64,000 bases of DNA, taken from contig JBKEDD010000057.1 of NCBI GenBank assembly GCA_047975215.1, positions 1 through 64,000 on the forward strand, written 5' to 3'. The stretch is from JAGRMG01 sp047975215 (GTDB taxonomy: Bacteria > Pseudomonadota > Alphaproteobacteria > Rhodobacterales > Rhodobacteraceae). This document shows, piece by piece, positions 44,223 to 51,827 of the stretch; the stretch's first letter is position 1; every line of letters begins with the position of its first letter. Under the pieces are notes generated by a model that did not search any database, was not told where the DNA came from, and was given only the letters and a program-made list of their open reading frames with translations. Made by a program: the position numbers and the translations under genes.

Positions 44223-44348
44223 TTGCCGCCTTCCGGTTCTGCGCAGACCCTCGCGCGCCCTGGCCCGCCGATGCTGGCCCCAGAGCGTACGACAGGGTAC
44301 ACCACAACATGCGGGCAAGACTATGGCATTTCAGGGAATTGTCGCGAC

Positions 44349-45248
44349 TCACGCGTCGGCGGGGTCGGCCCCTGCCCGGTGCGCCCGGTTTAGGACGACG
44401 CCCAGCAGGCGCGTCTGCCCATCGAGAACCCTTTCGCAAGCATCGATGTGCGCGGCCGTGGTTCTGGTCGCATCGCTCACCAGCAACACCCCGTCGACCT
44501 GCGGCAGGAACGCGGCCAGATCGTCATGGGCCAGAACCGGCGGAAGATCGTACAGCACGACGCCGGGGCGCAGGGCCGTTGTCATCCGCTCGAGTGCGCG
44601 GGCGGTACGGGGATCGTGCATCCGCTCGGACGCGTCATGTTCCGGCCGCCGGGCAAGGCCCAGCGCCAGCGTGTCGCTGATCCGCAGCATCTGGTCGCGC
44701 ACCGCAATCTCGCCGGCCAGAAACCCGCGCATGTCGCCGATGCCGGGCATGGACAGCGCCGCGCCGACGCCGGGCGCGCGCATGTTCATGTCCATCAGGA
44801 CGGTCCGGCTGCCGGGTATCCGGGCCATGCTGAGCGCCAGGTTCACCGCGGTAAAGGTGGTGCCGCAACCCGCCAGCGGCGCGGTGACTGCGATGCGGCT
44901 CCAGCCACGTTCGCGAAGCGCCTGCAACAGACGTGTGCGCAGCAGATCGAAGGCCGCCGCCGCCGGGTCGTCGCGATGCAGGTTCACCAGCGGTGCGTTC
45001 TCCGATTCCTGCCTGCGAATGCTGGGCGGCACCAGTTGCAGTTGCCCCCACTCGTCCTCGATCCGGGCGGGCAGGTTGTGGGGCACGTCGATATCGGGCA
45101 ACAGATCTTGGCTGCGCCGATGCGCGGCCTTGCGGCGGAATCGTTTGAACCCGTGCTGGTTCATCGCCGATACGTCACTCCGACCGCTTGCCGGCGGAAC
45201 CCTTCCGCCGGTCTCCGCACCGGGTTCGAAGGCATGAAAGTCCTTCAT
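44349..45248 (-). CDS. BY-kinase/CapB-like exopolysaccharide protein with altered Walker A
   Basis: A 299-residue P-loop protein of the polysaccharide tyrosine-kinase type, cytoplasmic. The P-loop region reads PLAGCGTTFTAVNL (124-137); relatives have GCGKT, so the ATP-binding lysine is replaced by T130. The following Walker A' motif is DMNMRAPG instead of D-x-D-x-R. The Walker B-like VVLYDLPPVL is present. There is no Tyr-rich tail. The protein may not bind or hydrolyse ATP normally and could act as a structural partner of the Wzz-type protein. GGGAGGAACGC precedes the ATG at 45248. It is in the order ExoY-like - CapB-like - Wzz-like on the minus strand. Confidence 0.82.
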   Translation of the reverse strand: MKDFHAFEPGAETGGRVPPASGRSDVSAMNQHGFKRFRRKAAHRRSQDLLPDIDVPHNLPARIEDEWGQLQLVPPSIRRQESENAPLVNLHRDDPAAAAFDLLRTRLLQALRERGWSRIAVTAPLAGCGTTFTAVNLALSMARIPGSRTVLMDMNMRAPGVGAALSMPGIGDMRGFLAGEIAVRDQMLRISDTLALGLARRPEHDASERMHDPRTARALERMTTALRPGVVLYDLPPVLAHDDLAAFLPQVDGVLLVSDATRTTAAHIDACERVLDGQTRLLGVVLNRAHRAGADPADA

Positions 45249-45341
45249 GCGTTCCTCCCCGATCCCGTCACATCAGCCCCGCTGAGCAGATCATCTGCGG
45301 GGCAGATCCGCAACCCGGCGGCTTGCGCGCGATTGGTCATT

Positions 45342-46136
45342 TCAATACCCCGTGCGCCGGATGACAACGCCCACCGTTCTGACGATCAACGCCAGATCGC
45401 CGCACAGGGACAGGGTGGCGCAATACACCGCATCGAGCCTGGCCCGGCAGGCGAACGCCTCATCATTGCGCGCCGACACCTGCCAGATGCCGGTGATGCC
45501 CGGACGCAGGGCAAAATACGGCGCCGCGTCGCCGTAGATCGCAAGCTGTTCGGGCATCATCGGGCGCGGCCCGACCAGGCTCATGTCGCCCTTCAGAACG
45601 TTCCACAACTGAGGCAGTTCATCCAGAGATGTCGCCCGCAATATGCCGCCAATGCGCGTGATCCGCGGATCATGCCTGAGCTTCTGGGTACTGTCCCATT
45701 CCCGGCGAAGCTTCGGATCGGCATCCAGATAGCTGGCCAGATGGGTGTCGGCGTCACGCACCATCGTACGCAGTTTCCAGATCGAAAACAGCTTGCCGCC
45801 CCGGCCCAGCCGCTGCTGGCGGTAGAACGGCTGCCCGCCCTCGGCCCAGAGCGCCAGCGCCGCCACGGCAACGACGATCAGCGATATCGGCAGGCTGACC
45901 AGAACCAGCAGGATATCCAGTATGCGCTTCCCCGCCGCCCCGTACAAACCACGCGGCAGCGGCTGCGGAAGCCCCGCCCGCGACATTGGGGAAACGCCCA
46001 GGCCGGCCCCGGTATGCGGCGCATTCCGGTTTGCCGGACATGGCAGCACCAGATTCACCGGCCCGCCAATGATCCGATAGATGGTCGCATCCCGCGACAT
46101 CGAGAAAGCGAATCGGTCCCGTGCGAAACTCTTCAT
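45342..46136 (-). CDS. undecaprenyl-phosphate sugar phosphotransferase (ExoY-like)
   Basis: Membrane enzyme that starts polysaccharide synthesis by transferring a sugar-1-phosphate to undecaprenyl phosphate. The 264-residue protein has one long helix (about 73-97), then the bacterial sugar transferase domain: KLFSIWKLRTMVRDAD, DELPQLWNVLKGDMSLVGPRP and ITGIWQVSARN. The short form without extra N-terminal helices is ExoY type. A GGGGAT sequence is upstream of the ATG at 46136. The first gene of the minus-strand exopolysaccharide unit, with a long upstream control region. Confidence 0.92.
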   Translation of the reverse strand: MKSFARDRFAFSMSRDATIYRIIGGPVNLVLPCPANRNAPHTGAGLGVSPMSRAGLPQPLPRGLYGAAGKRILDILLVLVSLPISLIVVAVAALALWAEGGQPFYRQQRLGRGGKLFSIWKLRTMVRDADTHLASYLDADPKLRREWDSTQKLRHDPRITRIGGILRATSLDELPQLWNVLKGDMSLVGPRPMMPEQLAIYGDAAPYFALRPGITGIWQVSARNDEAFACRARLDAVYCATLSLCGDLALIVRTVGVVIRRTGY

Positions 46137-46549
46137 GAATATCCCCGTTTAACCTTTCGCCGGACGGATCCGGCGGCGGCACACTACACGCGCCTCACAA
46201 ACCACCAATGACGGGCCCCGGGCTTGGCAGCACCCCGGATCCATACGGTTTCCGGGGATCAAGAGTCCGACAGGTCGCCGGACCCCCCGGTTGACCCGCG
46301 GCAACATCATAACGCATTTGCGCCCAGAAATCGCCACGATTGAAGATACCACGAAGTTAAATATTTATTACGCGTTCTATGAAAACAGATCGTTTCCTCC
46401 GAGAATCTCTCGGAAATGCTTGGGTTTGGTCCGTCACGGGCGAACCGATCTGCCGCATTTGGCCCCTATTGTTTCCGATTCGGCAACCTTACCCTGGCGA
46501 GAATCACTTTGCCGCGGCCTGACCGATGGTGGCAGAATGATGGCGACAT
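46137..46549. other. 413-bp intergenic control region upstream of the ExoY-like gene
   Basis: No gene is supported. It is AT-richer than its surroundings around 46310-46400. It holds a perfect 7-3-7 palindrome (46398-46414) and, at 46357-46371, a near-consensus CtrA-like site (on the minus strand GTAA-N7-TTAAC, one mismatch). It is probably the promoter region of the exopolysaccharide genes. Confidence 0.5.
46398..46414. promoter_or_regulatory. 17-bp palindrome, possible operator
   Basis: TCCGAGA-ATC-TCTCGGA is a perfect inverted repeat 260 bp upstream of the ExoY-like gene and 136 bp beyond the 3' end of the AraC-type gene. No cognate regulator is identified. Confidence 0.45.
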
Positions 46550-47623
46550 TCAGCTATCGCGGAACTGGCCGGGGCTTTGCCCAGTCCAGCGCCTGAACGC
46601 ACCGCTGAAGCTGCCCAGCCCGGAATACCCCAGAAGGTAGGCGGTCTCGGCCAGGTTCAGGTCGCTGTTTCGCAGGTATCCCTTGGCCAGGGATTTGCGC
46701 AGATCGTCCAGGACAGCAAAAAACGTCGTGTCCTCCCTGGCCAGTCTCCGCGACAGGGTGCGCGCACTCATCCCCATGTCACGCGCCACCTGATCCTGCG
46801 TCGCGCCGCCCGCGGCCAACCGCCGGGTAATCGCGCGTTCCACCTCGGCGATCAGGGTTGATCCCCTGCGCGCCTTGCGCTTCAGCGTTTCCTCGCAAAA
46901 TTCCCTGAGAACGGAATATAGCTCATGGTCGGCCGTCATCAGCGGCAAGTTCAGATCGCCGGCCCGAAACCGGAAGGAATTCTCGCCCGTCCCGAACCGC
47001 ACCTCGCACCCGAAGAACTGCTCGAACTCGGCAATACGGGTGCTGCGCGTGTGCCGGAACGTGACCCGCTCAAGGCAGAACCGCCGCCCGGTGTTGCTGC
47101 GCATCGCTTGGATCAACCCCGATGCAGCAAACTCGACATGCTGCCGGCGGTCTACGCTGTGGGGCAGGTTGTAATACCACGGCAGGCGACCCTCGCGACG
47201 CAGCGGCTCCAGATCGGCCTCGATCGCATCCGAAAAGACCCGGCGGTACCGCGCGAAATTGACGATGAAGTCATGCAGGGTCGGCGATGCCAGTCCGACA
47301 TAGCAGATCAGCCCGCTGCGGCGCAGGTCGCGTTGCTGGCCGCGCTGAAAGCCAAGCAGATCATTACCCGTCAGGATGGCCGCGTGTTCGAAGAACGCGG
47401 CAACCCGCGCAAAATCGGCCACCGGTTTCTCTTGCCCGAGGATCTCGGGGCCGATACCGCTGCCGTGAAACACCTGGTGTTCGGAATAGCCCTCTTGCAG
47501 CAACTCCTGCGCCAGCACCTGCGCGTAGACCGCCCCATGCAGCAGCGACCCGGGCGCCGCACGTTCTCCGGCCGGAGACCCGGAACCGCCACGATCAGCA
47601 TTGCCGCCATTGCCCGGTTGCAT
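46550..47623 (-). CDS. AraC-family transcriptional regulator (arabinose-binding-like N-terminal domain)
   Basis: A 357-residue regulator with an N-terminal ligand domain of the Arabinose_bd type (residues about 30-210, with CYVGLASPTLHDFIVNFARY) and a C-terminal AraC HTH domain: DQVARDMGMSARTLSRRLAR and NLAETAYLLGYSGLGSFSGA followed by FRRWTGQSPGQFR. Start 47623 is chosen for its ATG and purine-rich upstream; a TTG at 47686 is also open. It lies upstream of nothing on its strand except the exopolysaccharide region, and directly after the kinase-fold gene (69-bp gap), which it may control. Confidence 0.88.
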   Translation of the reverse strand: MQPGNGGNADRGGSGSPAGERAAPGSLLHGAVYAQVLAQELLQEGYSEHQVFHGSGIGPEILGQEKPVADFARVAAFFEHAAILTGNDLLGFQRGQQRDLRRSGLICYVGLASPTLHDFIVNFARYRRVFSDAIEADLEPLRREGRLPWYYNLPHSVDRRQHVEFAASGLIQAMRSNTGRRFCLERVTFRHTRSTRIAEFEQFFGCEVRFGTGENSFRFRAGDLNLPLMTADHELYSVLREFCEETLKRKARRGSTLIAEVERAITRRLAAGGATQDQVARDMGMSARTLSRRLAREDTTFFAVLDDLRKSLAKGYLRNSDLNLAETAYLLGYSGLGSFSGAFRRWTGQSPGQFRDS

Positions 47624-47692
47624 CCCGTCTTCCGCCTTGCCCGGCCCTGTAGCAGGTACAATGAAATCCGCGACCGAGGCGGTCAATGGACG

Positions 47693-48754
47693 TCACGCGA
47701 TTTTTAGAGTTGTACCCTGGCGCTGCATGTCCAGAAACGCATTCATCGCGGCATCGAAGTTGCGCGTCAGCGGCGCCGTGATCCGCGACTGGGCAGAGTA
47801 ATAGCGGCCCACCTTCAGGATCTGCGCCGCGAACTCGGGATGAACCCCGGCATCGTCGTATTCGCGCACCGTCTCCTTGGACAGCCAGCCGCGATGCCTG
47901 GCTTCCTTCACGATCAACCTGAACCGCTGTACGGCATGGAAGGTGACATAGATCGACATGTAGTGGAGATATTCCGCGATGTCGTGGCCGGTGCCCGGGT
48001 CGTAGGCGTCGATCATCACATCGACCATGTCCTCGGGCGCGAGAGGCCAGGCTTCGTCGCCGATCAGCCAGGCAAAATCCTCGGCGCCGTGGCGCATCCC
48101 GGCATACTCGAAGTCGAACCAGCGCAGCCGGTCGTCGGCGCCGATCGCCGCATTGCCCGACCGGCAGTCCCATTTCACGAACTGCGCGCCGGGTTGCGCC
48201 AATGCGGCGCAGGCCGCCTGCGGGTCGAAGCGGTTCGAAACGCCACCGGAATAGGGTTGCAGGGCCGCCACGGCGGTCACGAAGTTCCGTACCCAACCGG
48301 GATCGGCGCCAAGATGCGGCATCACATGGGCCAGTTGGGTGCGCCGTGCCGCACTCTGAAACCGGAAGATCGCCGCCACCGCCTGCGCCGCCAGGTCGAT
48401 CTGTCCGGCGGCATCATGGCGCATGATCTCCTGGTTCAGCCTTCGGGTACCGACATCGGACTGGAACAGAATCTCGTCTTCGACACCAAGGCACTTGGGC
48501 ACGTCGTCGCAATGGGCGTGCAGGCTTTCCAGAACGAAGGCTTCCATATGCGTGCGCCTGAAGCTGGGGCGAAGGGTCGCGATCACGTTGCCCCCGTCAA
48601 AGTGCACGCGAAAACTGGACCGGCCCTCGCCTCCCGGTGCGGTGATGCGTTCCACCCGCTCGCCGAAATGGGTTTCGGCGCTTTCCACGATACGCGCGAT
48701 GCGATCCTGTAGGGCGGTGCTGGTCAACAATTCACCTCGTTTGACGGTCGGCAT
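47693..48754 (-). CDS. aminoglycoside/choline-kinase-fold phosphotransferase
   Basis: A 353-residue protein of the APH family. The catalytic loop, normally HxDxxxxN, is FVKWDCRSGNAAIG with Asp and Asn in place. The metal-binding motif is WFDFEYAGMRHGAEDFAW. The N-terminal lobe is less typical. The substrate is unknown; small alcohols or amino-sugars are plausible. Start 48754 follows GGAG. It is between an AraC regulator and a thioesterase, so it may belong to a small catabolic unit. Confidence 0.82.
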   Translation of the reverse strand: MPTVKRGELLTSTALQDRIARIVESAETHFGERVERITAPGGEGRSSFRVHFDGGNVIATLRPSFRRTHMEAFVLESLHAHCDDVPKCLGVEDEILFQSDVGTRRLNQEIMRHDAAGQIDLAAQAVAAIFRFQSAARRTQLAHVMPHLGADPGWVRNFVTAVAALQPYSGGVSNRFDPQAACAALAQPGAQFVKWDCRSGNAAIGADDRLRWFDFEYAGMRHGAEDFAWLIGDEAWPLAPEDMVDVMIDAYDPGTGHDIAEYLHYMSIYVTFHAVQRFRLIVKEARHRGWLSKETVREYDDAGVHPEFAAQILKVGRYYSAQSRITAPLTRNFDAAMNAFLDMQRQGTTLKIA

Positions 48755-48900
48755 ACGACTCCGGGCGCCGGTGGGGCATGACGGCAAGGCGCCCAAGCAT
48801 GGACGATATCACCGGAATCGGGCAATATTGAGGACTGCGTATCGCGTTCTGTCGCGGTCCCGCCCCTGCGATGACCGCCAGGGTTCGCGTCGCCGGCATG

Positions 48901-49419
48901 TCAGCCACGGCGCCGGATGCCCAGCGGCGCACCGATCTGCCCGGCCGCCGGCAGGGCGGCATGATCGGCCCGCATCCGCGAAAAACGGCGCTGGGCCCAG
49001 TCAGGATAGGGCGCAGAGCGCCCGCTGCCATGGTCCACGTTCATCACCATGAGTTCCTGCGTCGCACAGGTTGTGCCGCTGTCGTCCGCCACCATCTCGG
49101 CGAACAGATGCAACCGCTTGGCATCGTGATCCAGCAGCCGGAACCGGACGCAGAACCCCGTGCCCTCCAGCAGTTCGGCCAGGAAATGCAGGTGCGACTG
49201 CACCACATAGGGCCCCTGCCCGGCCGCCTGCACGAACTCGACCCCGACGCCCAGGTGATCGGACAGGACGACATCAAGCGCCCGATCGAAGGCAATGCCG
49301 TAGTACCCGACATTCATGTGCCCGTTGTAGTCTATCCAATCCGGCGCAACCCGGCACCCGCCCACTTCGACGGGGGCCGGGTATGGCCCGTCATGGCCTG
49401 TAATGGGGTTGTCCGTCAT
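48901..49419 (-). CDS. acyl-CoA thioesterase, hot-dog family
   Basis: A 172-residue single hot-dog protein of the 4HBT type. The catalytic segment DWIDYNGHMNVGYYGIAFD has the characteristic Asp/Asn-x-NGHMN pattern. It hydrolyses an acyl-CoA; similar roseobacter proteins occur near carnitine-type catabolic genes, which is only a hint here. The start at 49419 (MTDNPITGHDG) is taken rather than a long upstream extension. It is divergent from the amidase gene. Confidence 0.85.
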   Translation of the reverse strand: MTDNPITGHDGPYPAPVEVGGCRVAPDWIDYNGHMNVGYYGIAFDRALDVVLSDHLGVGVEFVQAAGQGPYVVQSHLHFLAELLEGTGFCVRFRLLDHDAKRLHLFAEMVADDSGTTCATQELMVMNVDHGSGRSAPYPDWAQRRFSRMRADHAALPAAGQIGAPLGIRRRG

Positions 49420-49565
49420 CGCGACACCGGCCTTTCCTGCGTGAATGTCGCGCGCATTCTGACGGGTCGCGACACCATCGCCAAGACCGCCGGTTGAAAT
49501 CCCCGGCGCGCGGGCGGATGCTTGTCCGCAACGCGCTTGCCAACCGCCGGCAGAGGGAACCGGAG

Positions 49566-51026
49566 ATGAACGATACATACCTGCGCAACGACGCCACCGG
49601 CCTTGCCGCCCTGATCACCGCGGGCGAGATAACGGCGGACGAAATGCTGGATGCGGCGCTGGCCCGGGTCGAGGCGCTGAACCCGGCGCTGAACGCCGTG
49701 GTTCATCTGCGCGAGGATGTGGCCCGCGATGCGATCCGCGCCGGTCTGCCCGAAGGACCGTTCCGCGGTGTCCCCTTCCTGCTGAAGGATCTGGGGGCCG
49801 AAGCGGTCGATTTTCCGACCAGCAACGGCTCAAGACTGACACCGGACCAACGCTGGAGTCATGATTCCGAGATCTTCCTGAGAATGCGCGCCGCCGGCCT
49901 CGTGACCTTCGGGCGCACCACATCGCCCGAATTCGGCATCGGCGGCGTGACCGAAGCGCAGGTCTATGACGGCCCGACCCGCAACCCATGGAACCCCGGC
50001 CATACCTCCGGCGGTTCGTCGGGCGGCGCCGGGGCTGCCGTGGCGGCGGGCATCGTGCCCGTCGCGCATGGCTCGGACGGCGGCGGTTCGGTGCGTATCC
50101 CGGCATCCTGTTGCGGATTGGTGGGGTTCAAGCCGACACGCGCCCGCCTGCCCGAGGGGCCCATGGCCGGCGAAGGCTGGGCCGGCATGTCGATCGACGG
50201 TTTCCTGTCCCGCAGCCTGCGCGACAGCGCCGCGATGCTGGACGCCACGCAGGGGCCTGACCTGGGCGCGCCCTATTGGCCGCCGCCGCTGCGCGGCACC
50301 TATCTGGGCGCGATGCAGACACCGCCGGGGCGGCTGCGAATTGTCTACAGCACCCGCACGCTGGGCGGGGCCGCGATCCATCCCGAATGCGTCGCGGCGG
50401 TCGAGAACGCCGCCCGCCTGCTGGCCGACCTGGGCCACGAGGTCGCCGAGTTCTCGCCGCCGCCGGGGCTGGATGTCGAGGCGATGATGCATGCCTGGAC
50501 CCGCATCGTTGCCTGCGGCACGGCGCTGAGCGTGCGCGACATCCTTGACGGCGCGGATCTGGATCCCGTCCTGATCGAAGGCGTAACGCGCGGCGCCATC
50601 GCCTATGCCCAAACGCTTTCGGGTGCCGATTACCTGCAAGCGGTGGGCGAGATCCACGCATTCGGGCGGCGCATGGCCGAAGTGTTCCTGAACTGCGATG
50701 TCCTGCTGACACCGACGCTTGCCGAACTGCCGGCAAAGGTCGGGCGGCTCAAGCCCGACAACGAGGATTTCGTCGCCTACCGCACCGGCAAGGGCGGAAT
50801 GTTCGAATACTCGCCCTTCACCGCAATCTTCAACGCCAGCGGCCAGCCGGCCGTGACGCTGCCCCTGCACTGGAGCGCGGCGGGCCTGCCCGTGGGCGTG
50901 CATCTGGCGATGGCGTTCGGCGAAGACGAGCGGTTGATGTCGCTGGCCGCGCAGATCGAACGCACCGCGCCCTGGGCAACGTTCCAGCAACGCCTGATCG
51001 ACGCGGGCGGCGTGCTTTCGGCCTGA
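49566..51026 (+). CDS. amidase signature family hydrolase
   Basis: Cytoplasmic amidohydrolase of 486 residues with the Ser-cisSer-Lys triad: K74 in FLLKDLG, S151/S152 in GHTSGGSSGGAGA and the nucleophile S175 in DGGGSVRIPAS. It could cleave aryl or alkyl amides; relatives include GatA, but the absence of gatB/gatC nearby and the GGSVRIPASCCG variant favour a catabolic amidase. GGAACCGGAG precedes the ATG at 49566. Confidence 0.92.
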   Translation: MNDTYLRNDATGLAALITAGEITADEMLDAALARVEALNPALNAVVHLREDVARDAIRAGLPEGPFRGVPFLLKDLGAEAVDFPTSNGSRLTPDQRWSHDSEIFLRMRAAGLVTFGRTTSPEFGIGGVTEAQVYDGPTRNPWNPGHTSGGSSGGAGAAVAAGIVPVAHGSDGGGSVRIPASCCGLVGFKPTRARLPEGPMAGEGWAGMSIDGFLSRSLRDSAAMLDATQGPDLGAPYWPPPLRGTYLGAMQTPPGRLRIVYSTRTLGGAAIHPECVAAVENAARLLADLGHEVAEFSPPPGLDVEAMMHAWTRIVACGTALSVRDILDGADLDPVLIEGVTRGAIAYAQTLSGADYLQAVGEIHAFGRRMAEVFLNCDVLLTPTLAELPAKVGRLKPDNEDFVAYRTGKGGMFEYSPFTAIFNASGQPAVTLPLHWSAAGLPVGVHLAMAFGEDERLMSLAAQIERTAPWATFQQRLIDAGGVLSA

Positions 51027-51112
51027 CCCGCGTGGCAATACCGGGGCGGCGCGGCCTTGAACCCGGCCCGCTTTTCCCGTTTGCTTGCCGCGCATTGCCT
51101 CGGGGGCGTCTG

Positions 51113-51820
51113 ATGGCGAAAAACACCTTCTCGGTAAAGAAGCTGCGCAAGGTCTATGGCGAAGGCGAGGCGGCGGTACATGCGCTGCGCGGCGTCGATC
51201 TGGACATTCCCGAGGGCGAGATCGTCGTTCTTCTGGGCCCCTCGGGCAGCGGCAAGTCGACCTTGCTGAACATCATCGGCGGGCTGGACCGGGGCACCGA
51301 CGGACAGGTCTTGTTTCGCGACAGCGACCTGTCCGCGATGAGCGATGCCGAACTGACCCGCTATCGCCGCGACCATGTCGGGTTCGTGTTCCAGTTCTAC
51401 AACCTGATGCCCAGCCTGACCGCGCACGAGAATGTCGAGCTTGTGACCGAGATCGCCCGCAACCCGATGGAGCCGGAAGAGGCGCTGGCGCTGGTCGGGC
51501 TGGACAAGCGGGCCGATCACTTTCCCGCGCAACTGTCGGGCGGCGAACAGCAGCGCGTGGCGATTGCGCGGGCGGTGGCCAAACAGCCCGATGTGCTGTT
51601 TTGCGACGAACCCACCGGGGCGCTGGACAGCGCGACCGGGCGCGCGGTTCTCAACGTTCTGAAGAACGTCAACGAAACCCTGGGCGCGACCGTCCTGATC
51701 GTGACTCACGCCGCGGCGCAGGCGGCAATGGCCGATCGGGTGGTGCGGTTCGCCGATGGCGAGGTCCGCGAAGTCACGGTGAACAAGACCAAGCTTACGC
51801 CCGAGCAGATCGAATGGTAG
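51113..51820 (+). CDS. ABC transporter ATP-binding protein, MacB/LolD type
   Basis: A 235-residue ATPase. Walker A is GPSGSGKST, the LolD/MacB phrase is VGFVFQFYNLMPSLTAHENV, the signature is LSGGEQQRVAIARAV and Walker B is VLFCDEPTGALDS. It begins a plus-strand unit of ATPase, FtsX-like permease and membrane-fusion protein, which forms a tripartite exporter. Start 51113 (MAKNTFSVKKL) is preferred to an upstream extension. Confidence 0.92.
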   Translation: MAKNTFSVKKLRKVYGEGEAAVHALRGVDLDIPEGEIVVLLGPSGSGKSTLLNIIGGLDRGTDGQVLFRDSDLSAMSDAELTRYRRDHVGFVFQFYNLMPSLTAHENVELVTEIARNPMEPEEALALVGLDKRADHFPAQLSGGEQQRVAIARAVAKQPDVLFCDEPTGALDSATGRAVLNVLKNVNETLGATVLIVTHAAAQAAMADRVVRFADGEVREVTVNKTKLTPEQIEW

Positions 51821-51827
51821 TCGGCCC

